A stretch of DNA of 64,000 bases from Nocardioides piscis (GCF_011300215.1 NZ_CP049866.1:2542001-2606000); one strand, 5' to 3'. Shown: positions 55,680-64,000, counted from the stretch's first letter. Numbers and translations: made by a program. Notes: a model not told the origin generated them from the sequence alone.

Positions 55680-56854
55680 AGCGCTCGCTGGCCGGCGAAG
55701 CGGCCGTCGTCGGTATCGGGGCGACCGACTTCTCCAAGGATTCCGGCCGCAGCGAGCTGCGCCTCGCCTGCGAGGCGGTCACTGCGGCCATCGCCGACGC
55801 GGGTCTTCGGCCCTCCGACGTCGACGGCATGGTCACCTTCACCGCCGAGTCCTCCTCGGAGAACCACGTCGCCCGCAACGTCGGCATCGGCGACCTGTCG
55901 TTCTTCTCCAGGGTCGGCCACGGCGGTGGCGCCGCCTGCGGCACCGTCGCCCACGCGGTCGCGGCGATCAACGCGGGCCTCGCCGAGGTGGTCGTCTGCT
56001 GGCGTTCCTTCAACGAGCGCTCCGGCGAGCGCTACGGCCTGGGTCAGGCCGGCCGGCCGGTCGACACCAGCGCCGACCGCGCGGCCTACTCCTGGATGAC
56101 GCCGTACGGCCTCTCGACCCCCGCCCAGTGGGTGGCGATGTTCGCGCGGCGCTACATGCACGAGTACGGCGCCACGAGCGAGGACTTCGGACGCGTCGCC
56201 GTCATCGACCGGGCGCACGCGGCGACCAACCCGCACGCCTGGTTCCACGGCCGCCCGATCACGCTCGAGGACCACCAGTCGTCCCGCTGGATCGCCGAGC
56301 CCTTGCGGCTGCTGGACTGCTGCCAGGAGACCGACGGCGGTCAGGCCGTCGTCGTCGTCTCGGCCGAGCGGGCGCGCGACCTCCCGCACCCGCCCGCCTA
56401 CGTCCTGGGTGCCGCCCAGGGGGCGGGGGAGGACCAGCACATGATGACGTCGTACTACCGCCCCGCCATCTCCGGACTCCCCGAGATGGGACTCGTCGCA
56501 CGCCAGCTGTGGGCGCAGAGCGGCCTGGGGCCGCAGGACATGCAGGCGGCCGTGCTCTACGACCACTTCACTCCGCTCGTCCTCCCGCAGCTGGAGGAGC
56601 TCGGCTTCTGCGGCCGCGGTGAGGCGCGGCACCTCCTGGCCGACGGACACCTCGACCCCGGTGGCCGGCTCCCGCTCAACACCCACGGCGGACAGCTGGG
56701 GGAGGCCTACCTCCACGGCATGAACGGCATCGCCGAGGCGGTGCGACTGGTCAGGGGGACGTCGGTCAACCAGCCGGCCGACGTCACCAATGTCGTCGTG
56801 ACGGCCGGGACGGGCGTCCCGACGAGCGGTCTCGTGCTCGGTGCTGCGACCTGA
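55676..56854 (+). CDS. ltp2: steroid side-chain aldolase Ltp2
   Basis: Thiolase-fold lyase of 392 residues that cleaves the 17-hydroxy-CoA ester to the 17-ketosteroid and propionyl-CoA. The usual thiolase Cys nucleophile is absent, as in Ltp2. The C-terminal YDHFTPLVLPQLEELG and NTHGGQLGEAYLHGMNG blocks hold the Tyr and His residues of this subfamily. GTG overlaps the chsH1 stop. It ends the OYE-igr operon. Confidence 0.88.
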   Translation: MKRSLAGEAAVVGIGATDFSKDSGRSELRLACEAVTAAIADAGLRPSDVDGMVTFTAESSSENHVARNVGIGDLSFFSRVGHGGGAACGTVAHAVAAINAGLAEVVVCWRSFNERSGERYGLGQAGRPVDTSADRAAYSWMTPYGLSTPAQWVAMFARRYMHEYGATSEDFGRVAVIDRAHAATNPHAWFHGRPITLEDHQSSRWIAEPLRLLDCCQETDGGQAVVVVSAERARDLPHPPAYVLGAAQGAGEDQHMMTSYYRPAISGLPEMGLVARQLWAQSGLGPQDMQAAVLYDHFTPLVLPQLEELGFCGRGEARHLLADGHLDPGGRLPLNTHGGQLGEAYLHGMNGIAEAVRLVRGTSVNQPADVTNVVVTAGTGVPTSGLVLGAAT

Positions 56855-56872
56855 CCGAGCCCCGACCGGCCC

Positions 56873-57631
56873 TCAGGACCCTTGCAGCGCGAGGTAGCGG
56901 GAGGGGAGCTCTCCACCACCGTGCACCGCGAGGTCGCAGCCGGTGATGTAGGAGGCGTGGTCGCCGGCCAGGAAGAGGACGGCCCCCGCGACGTCCCCGG
57001 GGAGCGCCAGGCGTCCCATCGGGATCACCGCGGCCAGGGCGGCGCCGTCGCCGTACAGCTCGGCCGAGCCCTCCGTCCGCACCAGGCCCGTGGTGATGTG
57101 GTTGACGCGCACGCGCGGGGCCCACTCCATCGCCAGGGCGTTGGTGAGCACGCGCAGTCCCGCCTTTGCGGCGGAGTATGGCGCCGTCCCCGGCTGCGGC
57201 TGGCTGCCGGAGACGCTGCCGATGTTGATGATGGACCCGCCGTCCCCGGCCTGCATCAGGGTGTTCGCCGCCTGGGCGAGGTAGAAGGGCGCGAGGAGGT
57301 TGAGCGCCACGACCCGCTCCGCGAAGCGGGGGGAGAGGCTGGCCGCAGGTGCGTCCGGCGACCCGCCTGCGTTGTTGACCAGCACGTCGAGGCGTCCGTG
57401 TCGTGCATGGGCCTGCTGGACCAGCTCTTCGGCCTGGCGCGGATCGCGGATGTCCGCTGCCCCCCAGGTGGCGGTGCGTCCTCGTGCGGACGGGAGCCGG
57501 CTCGGCTCGCGACGTCCCCCGACCACGACGTCGGCGCCGGCCGCCAGCAGGGCCTCCGCCACGGCGAACCCGATGCCTTGCGTGCCGCCCGTGACGAGTG
57601 CCGTCTTCCCGGCGAAGTCCATGGTGCTCAT
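56873..57631 (-). CDS. SDR-family oxidoreductase
   Basis: SDR of 252 residues: GGTQGIG cofactor loop, NNAGG, Ser and YSAAK triad, and a C-terminal GCDLAVHGGGE segment. The ATG at 57631 overlaps the stop of the Ltp3-like gene, so it is last in a three-gene minus-strand operon (DUF35, Ltp3-like thiolase, SDR). Confidence 0.78.
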   Translation of the reverse strand: MSTMDFAGKTALVTGGTQGIGFAVAEALLAAGADVVVGGRREPSRLPSARGRTATWGAADIRDPRQAEELVQQAHARHGRLDVLVNNAGGSPDAPAASLSPRFAERVVALNLLAPFYLAQAANTLMQAGDGGSIINIGSVSGSQPQPGTAPYSAAKAGLRVLTNALAMEWAPRVRVNHITTGLVRTEGSAELYGDGAALAAVIPMGRLALPGDVAGAVLFLAGDHASYITGCDLAVHGGGELPSRYLALQGS

Positions 57632-58860
57632 CGGACGAGGACCACTGAGGAGCCGTGGCCGAAGAGGCCCTGGTTGGCGGTGATTCCGACCCGGGCGTCG
57701 TCGACCTGGCGGCCGTGGGCCTGGCCGCGCAGCTGCCAGGTGAGCTCGCAGACCTGCGCGAGCGCCTGGGCCGGGACGGCCTCACCGAAGCACGCCAACC
57801 CACCACTGGGGTTGACCGGGACCCGGCCACCGATGGTGGTCTCCCCGGCACGCAGGAGCTGTTCGGCCTCGCCCTCCTTGCACAACGCGAGGTCCTCCAT
57901 CCAGTCCAGCTCGAGCGCGGTGGACAGGTCATAGACCTCGGCGACGTCGACATCGTCGGGCCCGATGCCGGCCTCCTCGTAGGCCGCGTGGGCGATCGAC
58001 TGCTTGAAGGTCCGGTTTCGTGACGGGCACAGAGCACTCTCCTCACCCTCCGGCGACGAGGGTGGGGGTGCATCAGTGGACAACAACGGCATGTCGATCA
58101 CCGTGTTCGGGAACGTCGGGGTCACCGTCGAGATCGCCGCGACCTGCACCGCCTCGACCAGCCCGTGGCGGCGCGCGTAGTCGGGTGAGCACAACACCAC
58201 CGCGGCCGCGCCATCACTGGTCGCGCAGATGTCGAGCAGGTGCAGCGGGTCGCACACCACAGCGCTGGACATCACCTCAGCGACACTGACCTGCTTGCGA
58301 TACCGCGCGTTCGGGTTGGCCAGGCCATGGCGGGAGTTCTTGACCTTCACGGCCGCAAAATCCTCCGACGTGGCGCCATACAAGTCCATCCGACGCCGCG
58401 CATACAACGCGAAATAGGCCGGGTTGGTCATCCCCAGCAACCGGAACCGCAACCAGTCCGGGTCGTCCCACCGCTCCCCGGCATTCGGGGCCAGGAACCC
58501 CTTCGGGGTCGTGTCCGCCCCCACCACCAACGCCACCTCCGAGAGACCCGCCAGGATCCGCGCCCGGGCGGTGTCGAGGGCCTGGGCACCGGTCGCGCAC
58601 GCGGCATACGACGTCGCGACCCGCGCACCGTTCCACCCCAACGCCTGCGCGAACGTCGCCCCCGCGACATACCCGCCATAACCGTTGCGGACCGTCTCCC
58701 CACCCACGACCAGGTCCACCTCGGACCAGCCGATCTGCGCATCAGCCAACGCCGCCCGGGCCGCGACCACCCCGTACTCCACGAAGCTCTTGCCCCACTT
58801 GCCCCACGGGTGCATCCCCACCCCCGCGACCGTGACCCGATTGTCCGTCCTGACACTCAT
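57628..58860 (-). CDS. Ltp3/Ltp4-like thiolase-fold lipid-transfer protein
   Basis: Protein of 410 residues in the SCP-x thiolase/Ltp family. A Cys in SYAACATGAQAL (about residue 92) sits where thiolases have the nucleophile, and GGRVPVNPSGGLACFGEAVPA is the C-terminal His/Gly block. GAAGGAG precedes the ATG, and it overlaps the DUF35 gene. Thiolase-DUF35 pairs like this match mycobacterial ltp3/ltp4 with Rv3521. It may carry out another aldol or thiolytic cleavage in the pathway. Confidence 0.8.
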   Translation of the reverse strand: MSVRTDNRVTVAGVGMHPWGKWGKSFVEYGVVAARAALADAQIGWSEVDLVVGGETVRNGYGGYVAGATFAQALGWNGARVATSYAACATGAQALDTARARILAGLSEVALVVGADTTPKGFLAPNAGERWDDPDWLRFRLLGMTNPAYFALYARRRMDLYGATSEDFAAVKVKNSRHGLANPNARYRKQVSVAEVMSSAVVCDPLHLLDICATSDGAAAVVLCSPDYARRHGLVEAVQVAAISTVTPTFPNTVIDMPLLSTDAPPPSSPEGEESALCPSRNRTFKQSIAHAAYEEAGIGPDDVDVAEVYDLSTALELDWMEDLALCKEGEAEQLLRAGETTIGGRVPVNPSGGLACFGEAVPAQALAQVCELTWQLRGQAHGRQVDDARVGITANQGLFGHGSSVVLVR

Positions 58861-59296
58861 GCCGACGCTCCTTCGTCCACGACCGGCTTCCAACGCCAGA
58901 TCGTGCGCTCACCCGACTCGTCGGCGTACAACGTCTCCACCACCAGCTCGACCACCGCCCCCACGCTCAACTCAGCGACACCGAACCCGTCCGCGACCTG
59001 ACCCAGCACCACCAACCCCTCGGGAAGCTCGACCGCAGCCAACGCGAACGGCACATGCACCTCGTGAGCCGGGATGTAGGGCGGCGGCGGCTGGTACTGC
59101 GCATCGGTGTAGGACCACACCCGACCCCGCCGACCCAGCTCGACCGACTCGAACCCCACCCCCTCACACACCGGACTACGACAAAACCCCCCACCGGCGG
59201 GAAATACACGGTGCGACACGACGTGCACGCCGACCCCAACAGCGCCGGCCGCTCACCCGTCGTGAACCAACCCTCGATCACAGGCGTGACAGTCAT
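58857..59296 (-). CDS. DUF35 (zinc ribbon/OB-fold) partner of Ltp3-like protein (one-base frameshift)
   Basis: The first frame reads MTVTPVIEGWFTTGERPALLGSACTSCRTVYFPP, and the second frame continues GGGFCRSPVCEGVGFESVELG to the stop. The break is at the C run 59187-59192 (G on the coding strand). Seven instead of six would give one 147-codon frame. CTSC and the later CRSPVC form the zinc ribbon, followed by an OB fold. DUF35 proteins dock on Ltp-type thiolases to complete the active enzyme. Confidence 0.72.
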
Positions 59297-59356
59297 GGGC
59301 CCTCCCTTGTCTCCCTCGGGAGTATCGGGACCAGGACCCCTTCGTGCCTGTCGCGC

Positions 59357-59371
59357 TCTCGACCAGCAGGA
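59357..59371. promoter_or_regulatory. regulon operator (degenerate) upstream of DUF35-Ltp3-SDR operon
   Basis: TCTCGACCAGCAGGA, 12 of 15 positions identical to the second copy at 50831. The centre is 38 bases from GATACT (59326-59321) on the minus strand. Confidence 0.35.
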
Positions 59372-59425
59372 CTCAGCCGGCCCCGCGGCGCCGACGAGTG
59401 CTGCTTCGTGCGGCGGCCTTGCGGG

Positions 59426-60016
59426 TCAGGACCCGAGTCGCTTCGCGACCGTGAGCACCCGGGTGACCAGGTGGTCGAGCGCCGTGTTGGCGGTGTCGTC
59501 GACCCCACCCTGACCGGTGACGACACCCACGCCATAGGGGTTGCCGTCGTTGAACTTGGTCTGGTCGGTGTAGCCGGGCGGCACGATGATCCCGCCGAAG
59601 TGGCAGAACGTGGTGAGCATGGCGACGATGGTGGTCTCCTGCCCGCCGTGCAGCGTCTGGCTGGACGTGAAGGACGCATAGACCTTGTCGGCGAGCTTGC
59701 CCTCCTGCCACAACGGGCCGAGGGTGTCGATGTAGGCCTGCAGCTGGCTGGTGACGTGGCCGTAGCGGGTCCCGGAGCCCATGATGACCGCGTCGGCCCA
59801 CGCGATGTCGTCGGGTTCGGCGACGGGCTGGTCGGCGACGGAGGCCGCATGGGCGGCCCATCCTTCGACACTCTGGACCACCTCGTCGGGGGCGGTCTCC
59901 CTGACGCGACGCAGTCTGACCTCGGCGCCCTGTGCCTCGGCGGTCTCGGCCATGCGCGATGCCATCGCGTGTGCGGTGCCGTAGCTGGAGTAGTAGATGA
60001 TCGATAACTTCGTCAT
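59426..60016 (-). CDS. WrbA-like NAD(P)H:quinone oxidoreductase
   Basis: Flavodoxin-fold protein of 196 residues. The FMN phosphate loop YYSSYGTAHAMA is near residue 8, GSGTRYGHV near 81 and the SSQTLHGGQETTI block near 118 match WrbA. It would reduce quinones by two electrons. It may support ring-opened catechol chemistry but stands alone. Confidence 0.82.
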   Translation of the reverse strand: MTKLSIIYYSSYGTAHAMASRMAETAEAQGAEVRLRRVRETAPDEVVQSVEGWAAHAASVADQPVAEPDDIAWADAVIMGSGTRYGHVTSQLQAYIDTLGPLWQEGKLADKVYASFTSSQTLHGGQETTIVAMLTTFCHFGGIIVPPGYTDQTKFNDGNPYGVGVVTGQGGVDDTANTALDHLVTRVLTVAKRLGS

Positions 60017-60118
60017 CTACTCGACGCTAATCACCTCCAGCGGCCAGGACAACCCCCGGTCGCGTGACTACCCCGCCGCACCCTGGTCAGGGTCCGGCGG
60101 GGTCTGTCGGGGCGTGGG

Positions 60119-60739
60119 TCAGGCGTTCTTGATGGCCGAGATGTCGAGCTCGAGCTTGATCTTCTCGGACACGAGGACGCCGCCGGTCTCGAGGGCCGCG
60201 TTCCAGGTCAGGCCCCAGTCCTTGCGGTTGATCGAGATCGCGCCCTCGAAGCCGGCGCGCGTGTTGCCGAACGGGTCCACCGCGGTGCCGGTCTCCTCGA
60301 AGGGGATGGTGACGGAGCGCGTGGTGCCCTTGATGGTCAGGTCGCCGGTGATGTTCCACTCCGTGCCGTCGCGCTCGACCGAGGTCGAGGCGAAGGAGAT
60401 CTCCGGGTGGGTCGCGACGTCGAAGAAGTCCTCGGAGGTGAGGTGGCCGTCGCGGTCGGCGGACGCGGTGTTCACGCTGGCGGCGCTGATGGTCAGGTTG
60501 ACCACCGAGTTGGCCGGCGTCTCGGCGTCGACGTGCGCGGTGCCGGTGAAGTCGTTGAAGTTGCCGCGGACGGTGGTGACCATCGCGTGGCGGGCGGAGA
60601 AGCCAAGACGGGAGTGGCTGGCGTCGATGCTGTAGTCACCGGTGAGGACGGAGCCGGCCGGGGCCACCGCGACGGAGGCGGGGGCGGCTGCGATGGCGGG
60701 GGCGGTGGTGGTCTTGCGCGTGCGGCGGAAGAAGGACAT
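60119..60739 (-). CDS. YceI-family protein
   Basis: Lipocalin-like YceI protein of 206 residues from ATG 60739 after AGGAG. GDYSIDASHSRLGFSARHAMVTTVRGNF is the classic family opening, and SEDFFDVATHPEISF and INRKDWGLTWNAALETGGVLVSE follow. The N-terminus is basic and Ala-rich without a clear Sec signal. Members bind long isoprenoids or amides. Confidence 0.85.
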   Translation of the reverse strand: MSFFRRTRKTTTAPAIAAAPASVAVAPAGSVLTGDYSIDASHSRLGFSARHAMVTTVRGNFNDFTGTAHVDAETPANSVVNLTISAASVNTASADRDGHLTSEDFFDVATHPEISFASTSVERDGTEWNITGDLTIKGTTRSVTIPFEETGTAVDPFGNTRAGFEGAISINRKDWGLTWNAALETGGVLVSEKIKLELDISAIKNA

Positions 60740-60762
60740 GGGGTGCTCCTGGAGGGCGATTG

Positions 60763-60776
60763 GTTGTAGTGACAAC
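60763..60776. promoter_or_regulatory. palindromic operator upstream of yceI
   Basis: GTTGT-AGTG-ACAAC, a perfect inverted repeat within GGTTGTAGTGACAACTAA, about 24 bases before the yceI ATG. It resembles MarR/HxlR-type sites. No such regulator is in the window. Confidence 0.5.
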
Positions 60777-60844
60777 TAACTCAAGTCGTCCGATGGCCAG
60801 TTCATTCCCGCAGGCGTGTGATCTGGGTCTCGCGCGGCGCCGGC

Positions 60845-61540
60845 TCAGCCGGAGGTCATGGCCTGCAGCTCGTCGAGCAGGTCCTCGAGGAGCGGGGTCG
60901 TACGCCGGACGGCGGCCACCACTCGAGGGGGGAGCGTGACCTCCTGCGGAGCCACGGGCAGCCACGGAGTGAGAGCATGGGTGATGGCGGCGTCGAAGTC
61001 GGCCTGGGGGGACTGCGTCTCCGAACGCAGCCACCGACGCAGGACGTGATGGGTCGCCGCGATCGCCGCCGTGGCCGCGAGCTCCGCGTCGAGGCCGGAT
61101 CGCTCGTCGCCGCCGAAGCCTGCCTTGATGGCAGCTCGGAAGGCATGCTGGTAGGACCGCATCCCGGCCACCTCCCGGGACCTGATCGCGGGCACGGTGG
61201 CTGAGAGCCGATAGCGCCGGCGTGCTCGCTCGCCCTCCGCGACGTAGTGCTCCAGCACCGCCCGCGCGGCCGAGACCACGCGCTTGGTGAGTGCCTGCCA
61301 GGCATCTGCGGGCGGGCCCTCGACCTCTGGGGCAGCAAGGATCGTGGTGACCCGCGCCAATAGTGCGTCGTGGTCAGCCAGGACCGCGTCCTCCTTGGCC
61401 CGGAAGTGCCGGAAGAAGGTGGTGCGCCCGGCGCCCGCGCGCTCGGCCACGTCGTCAACGGTGGTCTGGTCGAACCCGCGCTCCTCGAAGAGCTCGAATG
61501 CCGCGTCCACCAGTCGTTCTCGCATCGCCGGGGTCCGCAT
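60845..61540 (-). CDS. TetR-family regulator
   Basis: Regulator of 231 residues. The HTH is at about residues 27-50 (TVDDVAERAGAGRTTFFRHFRAKED). It is divergent from the 3-hydroxyacyl-CoA dehydrogenase gene, with two operator copies in between, so it very likely represses that fatty-acid operon and itself. Confidence 0.85.
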   Translation of the reverse strand: MRTPAMRERLVDAAFELFEERGFDQTTVDDVAERAGAGRTTFFRHFRAKEDAVLADHDALLARVTTILAAPEVEGPPADAWQALTKRVVSAARAVLEHYVAEGERARRRYRLSATVPAIRSREVAGMRSYQHAFRAAIKAGFGGDERSGLDAELAATAAIAATHHVLRRWLRSETQSPQADFDAAITHALTPWLPVAPQEVTLPPRVVAAVRRTTPLLEDLLDELQAMTSG

Positions 61541-61565
61541 CGCGGCATCCTCATTTCCCTACTGG

Positions 61566-61599
61566 ACGGTACTGAGTACGCTTCGAAACGGTACTGAGT
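61566..61599. promoter_or_regulatory. tandem TetR operator
   Basis: Two identical 12-mers, ACGGTACTGAGT (61566-61577 and 61588-61599), 22 bp apart or two helical turns. The first extends to the palindrome GTACT-G-AGTAC. They lie between the divergent TetR and dehydrogenase starts. Confidence 0.75.
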
Positions 61600-61618
61600 T
61601 TCCACAGAGAGGGCAAGC

Positions 61619-62464
61619 ATGGAGCGCGTAGGAGTCGTCGGTTGCGGGTTGATGGGCGCAGGCATCGCTGAGGTGTCCGCCCGCGCGGGGCTAGACGTCG
61701 TGGTGGTGGAGTCCAGCGATGGAGCGGTCGAGGCCGGCAGGGCTCGACTCGAGACATCGCTCGCGCGCGCCGAGGCGAAGGGCAAGATCGAGTCGGCGGC
61801 CTCCGTGCTGGGCCGCATCCGCGTGGTCTCCGACCTCGGTGAGCTCGCGGATCGGGAGCTCGTCGTCGAGGCGATCGTCGAGGACGAGGACGCCAAGACC
61901 GAGCTGTTCCGCACCCTCGACAAGGTCGTGACCGACCCTGACGCGATCCTCGCCTCCAACACGTCGTCGATCCCGATCATGAAGCTGGGCGTGGTGACCG
62001 CCCGCCCGCACAACGTCATCGGCATCCACTTCTTCAACCCGGTCCCGGTGCTCCAGCTCGTCGAGCTGGTCCCCAGCCTGCTCACCTCCGACGAGACCAC
62101 CGCCCGCAGCCGATCCTTCGTCGAAGGCGCGCTGGGCAAGCAGGCGATCGACTGCCAGGACCGCGCGGGATTCGTCGTGAACTCCCTCCTGATCCCGTTC
62201 GTCCTCTCGGCCATCCGGATGCTGGAGTCCGGCTTCGCCACCGCCGAGGACATCGACCGCGGACTGGTCCTCGGAGCCGCGCACCCGCAGGGCCCGCTCG
62301 CCCTGGCGGACCTCATCGGCCTCGACACCACGAAGGCGGTCGCTGAGTCCCTCTACGAGGAGTTCAAGGAACCGCTCTACGCCGCCCCGCCGCTGTTGGC
62401 CCGGATGGTCGACGCGGGCCTCCTGGGCCGCAAGTCCGGTCGTGGCTTCTACACCTACTCCTGA
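61619..62464 (+). CDS. 3-hydroxyacyl-CoA (3-hydroxybutyryl-CoA) dehydrogenase
   Basis: FadB2-like enzyme of 281 residues. GCGLMGAG (about 7-14) is the NAD loop, SNTSSIPI holds the catalytic Ser region and GIHFFNPVPVLQLVE carries the catalytic His. The C-terminal helical domain ends KSGRGFYTYS, complete for the family. It uses (3S)-hydroxyacyl-CoA. The start follows the TetR operators, and the acyl-CoA dehydrogenase gene begins 13 bases after its stop. Confidence 0.88.
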   Translation: MERVGVVGCGLMGAGIAEVSARAGLDVVVVESSDGAVEAGRARLETSLARAEAKGKIESAASVLGRIRVVSDLGELADRELVVEAIVEDEDAKTELFRTLDKVVTDPDAILASNTSSIPIMKLGVVTARPHNVIGIHFFNPVPVLQLVELVPSLLTSDETTARSRSFVEGALGKQAIDCQDRAGFVVNSLLIPFVLSAIRMLESGFATAEDIDRGLVLGAAHPQGPLALADLIGLDTTKAVAESLYEEFKEPLYAAPPLLARMVDAGLLGRKSGRGFYTYS

Positions 62465-62477
62465 ACGGACCCGGCCC

Positions 62478-63647
62478 ATGGGCACCAGCACCGACTTCGA
62501 CCTCTTCCGTCTCTCCGAGGACCACGAGGCCCTGCGCGAGGCCGTCCGCCGGGTGGCGGAGCACAAGATCGCGCCGCACGCCGCGGAGGTCGACGACCAG
62601 GCCCGCTACCCGCAGGAGGCCCACGAGGCGCTGGTCGCCTCGGACTTCTTCGCCGCGCACGTCCCCGAGGCCTACGACGGCGTCGGAGCCGATGCGCTTG
62701 CCACCTGCCTGATCATCGAGGAGGTGGCGCGGGTCTGTGGCTCGTCCTCGCTGATCCCGGCCGTCAACAAGCTCGGCAGCCTGCCGTTGATCCTCGGCGC
62801 GAGCGAGGAGCTCAAGGTCAAGTACCTCACGCCGTTGGCCCGGGGCGAGGCCGGCTTCTCGTACGGCCTGTCGGAGCGCGACGCCGGCAGCGACACCGCC
62901 GCCATGCGGACCCGCGCGGTGCTCCACGGCGACGAGTGGGTGCTCAACGGCCAGAAGTCGTGGATCACCAACGCCGGGGTCTCGGAGTTCTACACGGTCC
63001 TCGCTGTCACCGACCCCGACGGCCCTCGCGGTGGCAACGTCAGTGCCTTCGTCGTGGAGAAGTCCGACGTTGGCTTCTCCTTCGGCGAGAAGGAGCGAAA
63101 GCTGGGGATCAAGGGGTCGCCGACCCGTGAGCTGCTCTTCGACAACGTGCGCCTTCCCCGAGACCGCATGATTGGCGAGCCCGGCACAGGCCTCAGGCTG
63201 GCGCTGCGCACGCTCGACCACACCCGGGTCACCATCGGCGCGCAGGCGGTCGGCATCGCCCAGGGAGCGCTCGACTTCGCCGTGGGGTATGTCAAGGAGC
63301 GCCGCCAGTTCGGCAAGGCGATCTCGGACTTCCAAGGCATCCAGTTCATGCTCGCCGGCATGGCGATGAAGCTCGAGGCCGCCCGGCAGATGGTCTACGT
63401 CGCGGCAGCGAAGTCCGAGCGCGACGACGCCGACCTCGCCTTCTTCGGAGCCGCCGCCAAGTGCTACGCCTCGGACGTCGCGATGGAGATCACCACCGAT
63501 GCGGTGCAGCTGCTCGGCGGCTACGGCTACACGCAGGACTTCCCGGTCGAGCGGATGATGCGCGATGCCAAGATCACCCAGATCTACGAAGGCACCAACC
63601 AGGTCCAGCGGATCGTGATGGCCCGCCAGCTGCTGAGCCGCTCCTGA
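62478..63647 (+). CDS. acyl-CoA dehydrogenase
   Basis: Single-unit dehydrogenase of 389 residues. YGLSERDAGSDTAAMRT and the WITNAGVSEFY block bind FAD and substrate, and QIYEGTNQVQRIVMARQLL at the C-terminus contains the catalytic Glu in the YEGT position, as in short/medium-chain enzymes. It forms an operon with the 3-hydroxyacyl-CoA dehydrogenase and is likely under the TetR operator. Confidence 0.9.
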   Translation: MGTSTDFDLFRLSEDHEALREAVRRVAEHKIAPHAAEVDDQARYPQEAHEALVASDFFAAHVPEAYDGVGADALATCLIIEEVARVCGSSSLIPAVNKLGSLPLILGASEELKVKYLTPLARGEAGFSYGLSERDAGSDTAAMRTRAVLHGDEWVLNGQKSWITNAGVSEFYTVLAVTDPDGPRGGNVSAFVVEKSDVGFSFGEKERKLGIKGSPTRELLFDNVRLPRDRMIGEPGTGLRLALRTLDHTRVTIGAQAVGIAQGALDFAVGYVKERRQFGKAISDFQGIQFMLAGMAMKLEAARQMVYVAAAKSERDDADLAFFGAAAKCYASDVAMEITTDAVQLLGGYGYTQDFPVERMMRDAKITQIYEGTNQVQRIVMARQLLSRS

Positions 63648-63659
63648 TCGTCTGCCCCG

Positions 63660-64000
63660 TCAGTCCTCGAAACCGCGCGCGGCGAGCGCGTCCCCGATCT
63701 CCTCGGACCGGCGCAGGGCGCCGACGATGAGGGGTACGGCGAACGCGCGGGGACTGGCCGCGTGTCCGCGCGCGTGCTGGGCGTCGCGGACCTCGGCGGC
63801 CAGCTCGATCACCAGCGGCACGGCACGGATGCCGAGGTTGAGCATCAGCGCGACCCGCTCCGGGTTGACGCCGGGGAAGCGCAGAGGCCGGAGGAGTCTC
63901 ACGACCACGTCGACGAGGTCGGTGGTGCGGGTCGTGAGCGTGACGAGGTTGGCGAGCATCACCAGGGCGAGGATCACCCCGACGATGACGCTCGCGCGCG
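63660..64000 (-). CDS. ECF transporter transmembrane (EcfT/CbiQ-like) protein, N-terminus outside window
   Basis: C-terminal ~113 residues of an EcfT-type membrane subunit. Hydrophobic spans are followed by the coupling region RDAQHARGH and RSEEIGDALAARGF, the two Ala-Arg-Gly motifs that contact the ATPases. The frame stays open to the window edge. The vitamin or metal transported cannot be told. Confidence 0.75.
   Translation of the reverse strand, partial: RASVIVGVILALVMLANLVTLTTRTTDLVDVVVRLLRPLRFPGVNPERVALMLNLGIRAVPLVIELAAEVRDAQHARGHAASPRAFAVPLIVGALRRSEEIGDALAARGFED

Overview
The window is high-GC DNA from an actinobacterium. Nocardioides and its relatives are the best guess. The reasons are a second EF-G-like GTPase, a DUF222/HNH protein, TAnnnT -10 boxes with leaderless starts, ATGA/GTGA-coupled operons, and an igr-type steroid operon like that of mycobacteria and rhodococci. 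I saw no rRNA, tRNA or CRISPR array.

1-14.1 kb holds unrelated chromosomal genes: EF-G2-like GTPase (cut by the window edge), a secreted HEXXH metalloprotease, a luciferase-like flavin oxidoreductase, GNAT, OsmC, RibD-like, cupin, an orphan SNF2-type helicase, a uridine-kinase-like protein and a DinB-like protein. An IS110-family element follows, with a structured non-coding left end that may encode a bridge RNA, then a DUF222/HNH protein.

14.1-42.3 kb and 49.0-59.3 kb form one steroid catabolic locus split by an accessory stretch. For the side chain there are CoA ligases, a fused FadE34-type dehydrogenase, an Hsd4B-type hydratase, an Hsd4A-like SDR and a FadA5-like thiolase (first cycle). 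FadE28/FadE29, ChsH1/ChsH2 and Ltp2 (igr operon) carry out the second cycle. For the rings there are KshA, KstD and HsaA, plus five further SDRs near or in the locus, two SnoaL-like proteins and an old-yellow-enzyme homologue. Interleaved are a Dpp-type ABC importer, two solute-binding proteins, a C-N amidase and a TauE/SafE-type permease. There is no mce4, cyp125, hsaC or hsaD here. That inventory fits a C24 bile-acid-type substrate better than cholesterol, and suggests import and deconjugation of amide-linked bile acids. This is inference.

The strongest new signal is a 15-bp palindromic site, near TCCCRYTGASYGGRA, in front of most of these operons. Its centre is usually exactly 38 bp upstream of the first base of a -10 box (about -50), across otherwise unrelated intergenic regions. 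It defines a candidate regulon tying transport, side-chain and ring genes together.

42.4-48.8 kb is accessory: small membrane proteins, an HNH nuclease divergent from a MazG-like pyrophosphohydrolase, a secreted RTX-type protein, a NYN/OST-HTH protein, an SDR and a decayed TetR gene. 59.4-64.0 kb carries a WrbA-like flavoprotein, YceI, a TetR repressor with a clear tandem operator, a 3-hydroxyacyl-CoA dehydrogenase, an acyl-CoA dehydrogenase and a truncated EcfT gene.

Three catabolic genes (FadE34-type, OYE, DUF35) are each broken by one missing base in a G/C run, and each becomes a full-length frame when one base is restored. That looks more like systematic homopolymer under-calling than real pseudogenes.
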